64,000 bases of DNA. Origin: Solanum dulcamara. Taxonomy: Eukaryota > Streptophyta > Magnoliopsida > Solanales > Solanaceae. Below, piece after piece: positions 48,259 to 58,576 of the stretch; within the stretch, counting starts at the first letter, position 1, and the number at the start of each line of letters is the position of its first letter. Made by a program: the position numbers and the translations under genes. Where the stretch lies: positions 32,750,001 through 32,814,000 of the forward strand of contig NC_077243.1 in NCBI RefSeq assembly GCF_947179165.1, read 5' to 3'. The notes under the pieces are model-generated. The model ran no database searches. It was given only the letters and a program-made list of their open reading frames with translations, and had not been told where the DNA came from.

Positions 48259-49795
48259 GATACCAAAACAAACCGATAAAGTACTCCCTTTCTATAGTAT
48301 GATACTAATTGGGACAACCCTCAAGAAATAAATCGACAATACTCTCTACCAGAATATCGGATAACCTTCAATAAACTAGAAGAAAATATAGATACAATTA
48401 AACAAAAACTAGAACAATGTTTTACCGAAAATCCTTTAGAATTTTGAGATAAAAATAGGATAAAAGCCAAGCTAGAAATGAAAGATAAAGATAAAATCAT
48501 TAGAGTAAAACCAATGCGATACAGTCCTGAAGACCAAGAAGAATTTTAAAAACAGATTAAGGAATTATTAAGTCTTAGAATAATAAGATCTAGTAACTCT
48601 CATCATAGTTTACCAGCCTTTATGGTAAGAAACCATGCTGAGATAGTACGAAATAAACCAAGGATGGTTATTAATTATAAAAAAATTAAATGATAATACT
48701 ATATTTGATGGGTATTTCCTACCTCACAAAAAAAGTCTAATTAATAGAACTACTAATAAAAAGATATTTTTTAAGTTTGATTGTAAAAGTAGATTTTGGC
48801 AGATAAAAATGAATAAAGATAGTATTCAATATACTGCCCTTTGTACCCCTCAAGGATAGTATGAATGGTTAGTTATGCCGTTTGGATTAAAAAATGCACC
48901 ACAGATATTTCAAAGAAAAATGGATAATATCTTGAAAGATTATAACTATATATTTTTCTATGTCGATGATATTTTAGTTCTATCTGATAACCTTGAAAAA
49001 CACCTGATACACTTAAATAAATTTACAAACTTATGTTTAGAAAATGGATTGGCACTTTCTAGAAAGAAAGCAAGATTATTAAAAATGAGATAGAATTTTT
49101 AAGAATGATAATTGACGGAAATGGTATAAAACTACAAAGTCATATAGTAGAAAAGATATCTATCTTCCCGGATAAATTAGTCAATAAGAAGCAAGTACAA
49201 AGCTTTTTAGGAATACTTAACTATGATTCAGATTATATTCAGAATTTGGAATAATTAAGAAGGTCATTTCAAAAATTATTAAAAAGGGATAAAAGCTTTA
49301 AATTTAATAAAGTTTTTATAAAAAAAGTAAAAGATATCAAATATATTTGCCAAGTTCTACCTAAATTACAATTACCTAAAGATAGTGATGATTTAATCTT
49401 AGAAACAGATGCTCCAGAACAATGCTGAAGCGGAGTATTAAAAAGATAGATTATGATTCCAATAAAAATAAGATGGCAGAAAGTTTATGCTGATACTGCT
49501 TTGGAACTTTTTTTGACACTCAAAATCGATATCACATCAATGAAAAAGAGTTATTGGCAGTAGTAAAAAATTATCAAAAGTTATATTATTTTCTACTACC
49601 TAAATGATTTACCCTTAGAACTGATAATACATAGGTAAAAGCCTTTATTCACAATAATCTTCCTTCAAAACCAGAATATAAAAGATTTATTAGATGGCAA
49701 TTGTTGTTATCTGAATATTTTTGTGATATTGAAATTATTCGATCAAATAAAATATTACAGGAGATTTTCTCACAAGAGATGGACATCAAAATTAA
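48259..49795 (+). pseudogene. Viral reverse transcriptase and RNase H, multiply broken
   Basis: The replicase. After several stops (48256-48450) the N-terminal RT block appears near 48510-48690 (VKPMRYSPEDQEEF, KPRMVINYKKIK). A shift leads to FFKFDCKSRFWQIKMNKDS at about 48768. Next come a stop near 48858, the frame 48875-49093 with MPFGLKNAPQIFQRKMDNIL, and the catalytic FFYVDDILVLS at 48953-48985, both aspartates intact. RNase H remains include ETDAPEQC near 49405 and a frame with INEKELLAVVKNYQKLYYFL near 49540. The final frame ends at TAA 49793-49795, overlapping the last ORF by 17 bases. Confidence 0.9.
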
Positions 49796-50573
49796 GCAAC
49801 AGATGACCGTACATCTGGAAGATATTAATAAATGTTTTCACGATATTCAGACTTCAGTCTCCGATATTATCAAAATTGCCAATTTTGATTGTGATACAAA
49901 GATTGCTGATAAAATAATCAGCTTATGTGCTAAGATAACGTCCAAAGTCAAACAATATGGCGATAATTACGATATGATCAACAACCTAATCCAAATTAAG
50001 ACTACAACAACCACGATCCAAAATGATAAGTATGAGCAAATGTCCTTTAGGTCTCAAAAGACTTCAAAAGGAATCTCGATTGGATCTATCAAAGAAAGAT
50101 TAAGCGCACTTCAACCTCAGGTTGAAAGTCAAGAAATGATAATGAGAGATTTATTTTCTCTTAAAAATACCCCCACTAGATATGTTGATTTTGGAAGAAT
50201 CTATCCTCAAATTAATTATTTACAAAGTTCATCTCCCCGGGAGATCCGATATTGGTTCGATTTTGGAGCAATCAACTCAATATACCTAACGACCCCCGAG
50301 TTTAATGAAATCGATAGATTTCCTAGATGGATTAAAACTGGTGTTAGAGATTGTTATTTAAACAATCTCACTATCACACCTAAAGATACACTGGTTCTGA
50401 AGTTCTTTTCTACAGGACCAGATTATTTCGATGAAAAAAGATACCTGGCTTATCATTTAATACAGTTGGAAAAAGCCACCAATTTTTATATTACTCAAAA
50501 TTATAAAACTACTAAAGAATTTAATAAATTCACTAATAATGATATTCATTATCGGAGAGCTATAGGCCTTTGA
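49779..50573 (+). pseudogene. Last viral ORF (possible inclusion-body/transactivator protein)
   Basis: The ATG at 49779 overlaps the end of the RNase H frame by 17 bases; the same frame is open from further upstream but there it encodes no recognised RNase H. The 264 residues begin with a helical, coiled-coil-like region (VHLEDINKCFHDIQTSVSDI), then a Ser/Thr/Gln stretch, then a globular part with PREIRYWFDFGAINSIYLTT and FFSTGPDYFDEKRYLAYHLI. The TGA at 50571 may be an inactivating mutation, since the same frame stays open to about 50771. By position it corresponds to the translational transactivator/viroplasmin gene of caulimovirids; this is inference. Confidence 0.6.
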
Positions 50574-50869
50574 ATAATACTACAAGGAATAGACAGTTGT
50601 TCAAAAAGAGGATTTAGGACATATGGAGGAGAAAAAATGAACTTCTCAGTTATGATAGAACCAGCAAGAAACACGCCACCAGCAGCTACTCGATATTTAC
50701 AAGACAAATATAATATGATAGAAAAAGGAATTTTAAAGTCAAGCCCTCAGGTGCAGAAGAAATTATGCTAGCTTAGGCAACATAAGAAGGGTACATGTGA
50801 ATTTTTCTCTCCAAAAAAAGGAGAAGATGATAGAAGACACAATGTCAACATCTTCCAAGTAAATCAATA

Positions 50870-51195
50870 ACGTGTGGACGATAATCAGAAAGATGTAGCA
50901 GCAGAAGATAAGAAAGGAAGAAACGAGAAGATAAGAGAAGAAAGAGACAGATAGTGACCCTTTTGTCTTTTGTAATTATATAAAATATAGGGTCCCACCT
51001 AATTTGTTTTCTTGTAATAATGTAGATAAGGATGTTATCCTTTTTCTTTATTTTGTTAACAGATAAGGATAGTGTCGCTTTCAGATTATTTTCATTTTCT
51101 TAAAAACGTTTAAATGTATTGTTGAAATTCGTAGAAAGCCTTCTATAAAAAGTAGAACATGTAATCGAGAAGGGCATCGATCAAAAAACACATCG
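50870..51195 (+). promoter_or_regulatory. Viral intergenic region and pregenomic promoter
   Basis: Purine-rich sequence after the last ORF leads to TATAAAA at 51144-51150 and, about 80 bases later, AATAAA at 51229-51234. This TATA to poly(A) spacing is what a pararetrovirus needs to make a terminally redundant pregenomic RNA. A second TATA-like run lies near 50979. Confidence 0.7.
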
Positions 51196-51640
51196 AAATC
51201 CTTCTACCCTTGTAAAAATACCCATATGAATAAAAGCTAAGTTTGTGAGTATTTTTCTGGAGCCTTGTTATTATTTTAATATAATTTCTTTCCTTTCTTT
51301 AAAAAAAAGATCTCCCCTTCCTTATCACCCTTACGCCTTAAAGTAGAAAACGAATCAAGGTTGTGCTGAGTTATTCTGAAGAAGCGTCAGGAAAGTTACC
51401 TGGCAATGGGTTGGGACTGAAATATCCGTTAAAAGTCTCGATGAATACCCAAAATAATATTGATCAAAGCGGGATAAGGTATGGAAGCGTGTTGGACCCT
51501 TAACCTTTTATTTAAGCTAAGACATTATACTGTTATAATACTATGTTGCTCTATAAAATTAATATATTGTTAATACCATGTTGATATTAGACATAACATA
51601 TTCCCCTTCAGAAGAATTGATTTTGCTTGTTAAACAAGAT
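51196..51640 (+). repeat. Viral leader, right arm of inverted repeat
   Basis: It contains the poly(A) signal AATAAA (51229-51234) and the pregenomic RNA leader. Its reverse complement is at 43768-44214. In the circular virus this leader would lead to the primer site. Confidence 0.9.
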
Positions 51641-51880
51641 AACTCTGATGTTAGATATGAAAATATTCCCCTACAGATTATTAATTTATCGAACCAGCAA
51701 TTTTCTGGACCCGTTCCCCTAGTTGATTTACCTATTACCAAAGAAAGAGATATATCAAATAATATTATAACAATGTCTAGAGGCATTGCTCAACCGATTA
51801 TATTACTAAGATATTTTCTAATAAAATATCCCCCATTTTACTTTTACAATACTGGACAAGATGTATTATTATTTGTTTGA
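51578..51880 (+). pseudogene. Chimeric 100-residue frame: leader ORF fused to protease scrap
   Basis: The first half (MLILDITYSPSEELILLVKQ and on) runs out of the viral leader. From about 51735 it matches the protease frame of 47943-48083 (NNIITMSRGIAQPIILLRYF and the FYFYNTGQDVLL end). The join is therefore a rearrangement between two genome regions more than 3 kb apart. It has no expected function. Confidence 0.75.
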
Positions 51881-52682
51881 TTTATTTGACTAACTATTTG
51901 GGAATGTAATAATTAGTAATTTATTTTCTTTATTTGTGTTTTATGTTTTTAAATTCTGAATATTAAATTGTCATTGCATACATAATATCTCTTCTGCCAC
52001 TTGGCCTTTTTATTTTTACTTAAATGAGGGTTATGCAGGCCGCAACCATTGAATCCAAAACGTTCCTAGGAGATACGCTACGAAATGAGTTGACCACTGA
52101 ATGGTCAACAGTCGCTAATTTCTCAATCCTGAGTTGTCCGCTTGGGTCACCGATACACTTCAAAATAAAGTCTACTCTTAGTCAACCTAGCATAGAGCGA
52201 AGCCAAATCCCTTTATTTAGCGTATTGAACTAAGTAGACCCAACATTCAAGACGTATTGGGCCCATTAGAAAGACCACCTTGAGTCCAAAGGGCCAACGG
52301 CCCAATTGTATGCTCATACTTATGTGTTTGATTTGAAGGATGTATGCGCTGTTGGGAAAACCATTTTTCCTATGGATTTGTTGGATTCTCCTAATCCTTT
52401 GTGTGTTTTATATATGGCTACAAGACCATCATGTTTTCACGTTTTTTATGGTCATTTTTTATGGAGGGCATATTTTTCTTTATGTCCATTTTTCTTTATG
52501 GTTGAACTTTTACATTTTTATTATATTTTTTGTTTTTACATTTTCAAGAAGTTAATCTATAGCTATATATCTAACTATATATAATAGGAGAGGTGAAAAC
52601 ACCTATGTGTCGGCACTAAAAGAATAGATTTTGTAGATAGTTAAGTTTAATTACATATAATAGGATTGATTAATAAATTACT
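51881..52682. other. Unassigned interval between virus and solo LTR
   Basis: AT-rich flanks surround a more balanced block (52024-52320) with two GGCCCA-type motifs near 52258 and 52302. Short ORFs (52024-52233, 52306-52584) have no recognisable domain. It might be an LTR fragment of an unlisted family or former low-copy DNA. Confidence 0.4.
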
Positions 52683-54542
52683 TGTCACAAAACAAAAATC
52701 AAGGTTATGATGGCACACATCTCGAGCCCAATCCCGATATGTAAGTCTAAAAAATAAAACTCATATAAGACTCTCAAGGGGAAAGTCAGGCCACAATTAA
52801 AATGTAAAGGGAGATAATAAAGAAATAATCTCAAAGTCTAGTGTCATAAGTACAAAGAGAATCTAATACAATGTCTGAATCTGAAGCTACAACGTAAGTC
52901 TCTGAATGGTACTAAAAAGTGAGAAATAAATATAGACTAGTGACGATATGGATCTCGGGATCTCACCACTAATCTAGAAGTATAGAATCCGCTGGAAGAT
53001 CAGCTACCGCGCGGAATGCCCTGGCTAGAATCTGCATCAAAAGGGACACAAAAGTTGGGATGAGTACAATCCACATGTACTCAGTAGGTTAAGCAGACTG
53101 AATATAAGCAATTAATCAAATCTATGAAATAAACTAAGTAACGCTTCCACCTGCATGCAGAAAAGTCCCACTCCTACCGAACTAGAAACCCTTGAAATCA
53201 CACATGAATGCTCCTACCGAACTAGCAACCCTTGAATTCAACAGCCGAAATGATAACCTACTATCAAGAATGAAACATGCACATTACAGGAAGTCCAATG
53301 AAACCAATATTGATAGGTTTTGAAATTGGGGTAAAATAGTCCAAAAATCAATTAATTTTGAAAAAGGTTGAATCTGGAAATTTCTTTTTAAAATGTGTTC
53401 TATTCGTTGAGGGGAGTTTGTGGGTGAAAAATCCATAGAAATAGGCCAAGAAATGAGATAGAAATCAATGAAAAACCGAAGTTGAAACTTAAGAACAAAA
53501 CCCCCAAAATCTCATTTAAAAACTAGACTTTTCAATAATTTAGAAAAAAGAATTCATAAATAAATGATGTGAGATTGAAAGAGGAACTTACCCACACAAG
53601 ATTCCTCAAGAAATTGACCCAAAATCGCCATTTCAAAGCTCCAATTCGATAAAAATGGTGGAATAATGAAAATGGGAAAATTTCCCGAGTTTGACACTAT
53701 TTAGATGAAAAATGTGCATCGCGATCGCGAGCCACAAATCATCATTATCGTGAAGCACTGGGGACTAGTCAATCGTGATCGCGAAGAGTACTGGGAAGAA
53801 AAGATCATCGCGATCGCGCAACCTAAGTTTACGATCGCGATGAACAAATATATGATGCAACAAAACCAAAAAAATTGCAGATCACCAATAAAGAAAATGC
53901 CTTCGATTGGATCCTCGAAATTCGTTCAGAATCCCGTACACACAAACCATATATGTACTCCCACTAAATTAAATGTTCTAGACTCAATGGTACCATCAGA
54001 ATTTAAATTCGGTGTCTCCTTGACCCGGAACTCAATAAGTCACAACTAAACTAACTTGAACCTCAAAAAGACCAAAATGCTCTCAGAACTTTCGAAAAAA
54101 TATAATGAAGCGTCTCTTAGGCCTAAAATCACCCACTAAAACCAATGAAATTATTAGAAAAACAAATCCGAGTCTCCAAACTCGAATTGTTGACCAAAGT
54201 CAAACTTGGTTCATTTAAAACCAAACTTTCCAACTTAAGACCTTAATTCTACATATCAATCTCAAATCTAATTCCCACAAATCTCCTAGACCAATTTCCA
54301 CATTCTGGAGCTGAGGAACTGACGGAATTCTGTTCCAAGACTCGTAGCTCCGATTTGTACCAAAACCCACTTTTGAGCCACTTAAACCTCTAAAACTCAA
54401 AAAACTCACTCAAATCATAACCTTTTAAGAATTTACCAAAACCAACCACACAACCAATCAATTAACACCTGAAGAAACTAACGAGAGGGATAAAATAGTA
54501 ACTTCTCAAAAAAAATTGAAAATGACCCTCAATGTCATTACA
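52683..54542 (-). mobile_element. Solo LTR 'c', reverse strand
   Basis: In reverse it starts TGTAATGACATTGAGGG at 54542 and ends TTGTGACA at 52683-52690, 1860 bp. The start matches the LTRs at 3898 and 8779. Flanking pentamers are TTACT (52678-52682) and TCACT (54543-54547), four of five identical, so they may be a mutated target duplication. No internal sequence adjoins it. It carries a dense cluster of GCGATCGCGA-type palindromes at 53710-53850 and a tandem duplication of about 50 bases at 53171-53240. Confidence 0.75.
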
Positions 54543-56138
54543 TCACTATTTAATTTTTAAAATGATTTTAAACAAATTTTTACAATCAAATGAAAAATAA
54601 TTTTTAAAAAGTTATGCCTCGTTTCTTATTCATTTATGGGTCTAGACCCCTTTTTTTCATTTTCGAGAATCAACCAACGAAAAAATCCGTAACCCAGGTG
54701 ACTCACATCCTCCCTCTGGCCCAAATAAAAGAAATTGGATGAATCAAATCAATATTTTTTTATTGATTTAGGGAAACTCCTTTTTTTAATATCACGTGTG
54801 TGATTCCTTTTTTTTTTTGGAAGTTATCATTGTTTTAATGTCAAATATTTTAATTATCTTTACGCAACTCATCCTTATTTATAGCAAAACAAATGCAAAT
54901 ATCAATAATAAAAAAAGAGCAATATTGAAAAAGTAAAAATGTAAATATTTGATTTAATTCAAAAATTGAATAAGCCAGTTTGTAATTTTGTTTTTGTGGG
55001 AAGTTATCATAATTTTTTAAAGCATTGTTTAAAATAAACATGAAAGAAATTAATTATTTCTAATTATATTAAATAATAAATTACAATTCAAAAAAAAACA
55101 TAAATTTAAAGCAGTTTTTTACTTTCTAAAATAAACATGAAAGCAGTTTTATAAACTGTACGTGTTCAGTTTTAGAAAAAGCGGGAAAAATAAATTGAAA
55201 AGGTAATATTAAAATAAAATTGTGTATTTCTTTTTACAGAAATGGAAAGTTGTAGGCTACAACTTAAAGAGTCCTAAATTCTCTCTGTTACTTCTCAATT
55301 TAAAACACCATTTTCCAAAACAAAACAACATTCATTTCATGTTGCGATCAAGGTTACTAATCATCTGAAGAAGGTTTAGGATTTCAAAGTTCTTGATTTG
55401 TTTATTTTTCGAATTTGTTTATACTTTATGGTTTATATTGTTTGTATGTCAAAGTTGACTAAACGGTTTATCATATCTGGCTGATAATTATAGATATTTG
55501 TCGGTGGATTTCATATTTCGTCTTCTATTTTGCAGGTCAGTTGAAGAATCTCCATCGCCGTCAAAAAAATGCTCTCAAAGATGCAAGAAATATAGATTGG
55601 TCTAAGCAGTAGCGGAGCTAAGATTTCTGTGAAAGGGGTTCGAAGTATAAAGAAGTAAACACGTGAAAATCACAAGATAAAATATGGAGCAAGATGGGAG
55701 AAAATAACAATCTTAACCCGCTAAATTTAACTTACCTTATCATGCCACATTTAGGTTCTTCCTACTTTTATCCTGTTCCATTGAGCTTTTATATATTTCT
55801 TGTGCTTTTTTTTGTAGCGTTCTACTTTATTTTGAATTTTTTAAAAATTCTGAATTAGTGCACATTCAATCATATGTTACTTTAAAAATCACTAAGATTC
55901 TTTAATAAGATGTAAGAATTGAGTTACTAATATTATAATGTATATTCAAGAGATAAATAAATGACGTCGTCGATTTTTTAGTTCATTTAATTCAATTTAC
56001 TAAGTTAATCATTTGTAAAAAAGACAAATGACGAATAAATCAAATAAGTTTTGTTTAGGTTGTATGTTTTTAGAATTGAATTGAAAAAATAAGAAAGAAA
56101 TACTATAAAATTAAGAAAAAAATTAAGTAAATAGATTT
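54543..56138. other. AT-rich interval without genes
   Basis: I see long A and T runs and no coding frame with a recognisable domain. At about 55608-55660 the text 'gcagtagcggagctaag...ggggttcgaagtataaag' resembles the end of a short dispersed element common in Solanaceae; that is from memory and uncertain. The reverse ORF at 56005-56391 lies across the edge of the next LTR and is not called. Confidence 0.4.
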
Positions 56139-57179
56139 TGTTAAAAGAATATGTAAACAACAAATTTTCGAGCGTTGAAAAATAAATAATCAAGATCGAA
56201 AAATTGGAGTAACAAAGTATAATATTTGATTTCAAAATATAGTGCGTGTTACAATCTCTATGATAATCCTCTGATTCTTCAAATAATATGAAACACGTTG
56301 AACTTGAATTTGATTTAGAGTCAAGGGCTTGAATAGCTTGATCTTGAATCTTCGTCTTCAAATTTGAATTTGAATTATTCGTCACGAACACTTGTATGGT
56401 TATGCCGAATAGTAAATATAAACAAGTAACTTGATCTTGATCTTCTTGATATTTTTCTTCGTTCTTGATCTTAAACTTGAACTTGAATTTGATTACTTGA
56501 ACTTTGTAGCTTTGTAGAGAATTTGCGGTCTTTGATCCACGATCTCTCTTCTTGCTTCTTGTTCTTCAAAAACCTCCTCTTTCAGAATAATGAGGACCCC
56601 TATTTATAGTTGTAGGGAGTGGTATGAGGGTGTGATTTGATTGGTTGGTTTGAACTGACCAATCAAATTTCTTTGTTGAAGAGTTTAATTTGATTGGTCA
56701 GAACATGTCACATAGACACATGACATTATTCTAGTGGCTCATTTAATTTGACTTAGATTGCCACATAACTTTGATATGTGGCATGATTTTAGTAGCTTAT
56801 TTAATTTGACTTGTATTGCTACATAACTTTGACATGTGGCATGATTTTAGTGGCTTATTTAATTTAACTTGGATTGCCACCTTGGCACATGGCATAATTC
56901 TAGTGGCTTATTTAATTTGACTTAGATTGCCACATAATTTTGACATGTGGCATGAAAATGGACCTCTAGGATGAGATGATAATGGGCTTAACAAAGTGGG
57001 GTTATCTTTATAGCCCAAATCAATGGATTTAGATTTTTAATTAAATCCACATTTATTGGACTTAAATAATTGACCCAATTTTATTAATCCAAAATATTTA
57101 TTTGGACTAATATATCTTGAATTTAATATAAATTGAACCATTCTACAAATATATATTTAATAAATTGTAAATGATTACA
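56139..57179 (-). repeat. 3' LTR of the Tat-lineage element
   Basis: The reverse start is TGTAATCATTTACAATTT at 57179, directly after the polypurine tract. The 3' end is near 56139 or 56152 (TG on the + strand at both). A TATA box (ACTATAAATA in reverse, 56601-56610) is followed by a CT/AAG-rich transcribed leader. The LTR includes a 58-bp tandem repeat. Confidence 0.8.
56733..56960 (-). repeat. 58-bp tandem repeat in the Tat LTR, about 4 units
   Basis: The phrase 'agtggcttatttaattt' starts at 56733, 56791, 56849 and 56902, spacing 58, 58 and 53. Each unit carries a 'gacatgtggcatg' block. It lies upstream of the TATA box in element orientation, where LTR enhancers sit. Confidence 0.85.
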
Positions 57180-57194
57180 ATTGCCCCCTGCTTC
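57180..57194 (-). other. Polypurine tract of the Tat-lineage element
   Basis: In reverse, GAAGCAGGGGGCAAT abuts the LTR start. It fixes the orientation and the LTR boundary. Confidence 0.85.
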
Positions 57195-57769
57195 AAGTCT
57201 TGTCGAGATATTTTATCTTTTGAAGACTAGGCTTGAAGTATTAATTGTAGGATAATGACATGCCATGTATTTTGAGATGCACCGTGAATTCATACTATAT
57301 TGATGCACCCCTTCATCATTGTTGGAGTAGGAATGTAGCAAATTAGTTATATCCAATGAGGATTAGGAAAGAGAAAAAGAAAAAAAATGATTTTGATTTT
57401 ATTTTTTTTTGTACTTTTTTTGCACTTTTTTTTACATTCCAGTCGTTTTTTTTAATTTTATTTATTTATTATTTTTTTAAGGTGTTTACTTGTCATGCAA
57501 GATTCCACCACTAATTGGAATCCGCTTAGGAGTCAATTTTGTAGAAGCCTAATTCAAGCTCGAGTCTAGTTATAATACGTGTTAATAAACCTCTATAAAT
57601 AGATGTCTGACCTTCATTATTTTTCAGCAATGTGGCTTGACGATCAGCGTCGTGGTACTTTCTTCTTCTCTTTTCTTTGATTTTCAACAACCTTTTCCAT
57701 ATCTTGACATATTTGTCGTAGAAAATTCATATCTTATTGTAGATACGTAGGAATCATGAACGGTTTGAT

Positions 57770-58290
57770 TTTCTAGAAACTAAACTTCTCGATCTACAAC
57801 ATATCCAAAATTGAGAATTTAATACCTTCATGACCATTCTAGATAATTTTTTAAAGTTAGCTCTAGATTTTGCCATGCTGAAGGTTTCAGATTTGCGTGA
57901 TTTTATTAAAACTTTTGTATCTTCATGTAGGAACTTCAAAATCACAAGCCGCTTGATTATTCTGAATTTAGACACAAAGTTATACAATATATCCAAAATT
58001 TAGATTTAAACTCCTTTAATATCGTTCTAGATAATGTTTTGAAGTTTAACTTCAAATTTTGTCATGCTGAAAGTTTCAGATTTGCGTGATTTTACTAAAA
58101 CTCTTGTATCTTAATGTAGGAACTTTGAAATCATAAGCTGCTTAATTATTCTGAATTTAGACACAAAGTTCTACAAAATATCCAAAATTTAGATTTAAAC
58201 TCCTTCAATATCGTTCTAGATAATGTTTTTGAAGTTTAACTTCAAATTTTGTCATGCTGAAAGTTTCAGATTTTTGTTGCCTCACAAAAT
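57770..58290 (-). repeat. Tandem repeat of about 188 bp, three units
   Basis: The block 'tccaaaatttagatttaaactcctt...cgttctagataatg' starts near 57804, 57991 and 58180, spacing 187-189. The second and third copies are close to each other and the first is more diverged. A fourth, older relative is near 59908. It sits in the 3' untranslated region of the Tat-lineage element. Confidence 0.85.
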
Positions 58291-58576
58291 ATTTTATATC
58301 TTGATGTAGAAACATCGCTACCAAAAAGGATTGGGATTGCTAGAAACTAGACATCAAGGGCATTATTATCACCAAGAAAATCTTGTCTCAAGTCTAGCCT
58401 AGTTAGTCTAGTGTGGCTTCCTCGACTTGACAGGTAATAGTGTTTTTTTTGTGTTATCTACTTGCATATTTGGAGGATTTAAAGACTTTAAGCATACTGC
58501 TTAAGAAGCTCATTTTGTTGACTTTATAGCCATGCATTATTATTATTATTATTTCTTTTTTTTAATCATTTGAACT

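Larger units (their letters stand above)
43731..51880 (+). mobile_element. Endogenous pararetrovirus (Caulimoviridae, solendovirus-like), degraded
   Basis: The gene order from left to right is tRNA primer site, small ORFs, capsid protein with zinc knuckle, 30K-type movement protein, protease, RT with YVDD, RNase H, a last ORF, then promoter, poly(A) signal and leader. This is a near genome-length linear copy opened just before the primer site. The lack of integrase and LTRs and the presence of a movement protein separate it from the neighbouring retrotransposons. An inverted leader copy lies on the left (43768-44214) and a protease scrap on the right (51735-51870), so the locus is rearranged. 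Placement near the solendoviruses is inferred from gene order and host and is not proven. All long frames are broken. Confidence 0.92.

Noticed and set aside
43768..51640. Terminal inverted repeats of a DNA transposon around the viral region
   Set aside because: The arms carry the viral poly(A) signal and leader, there is no transposase or target duplication, and the right arm is not at the end of the viral sequence.
52306..52584. 92-residue frame with hydrophobic stretches (possible small membrane protein)
   Set aside because: Its composition follows a T-rich tract, with no start context, neighbours or domain to support a gene.
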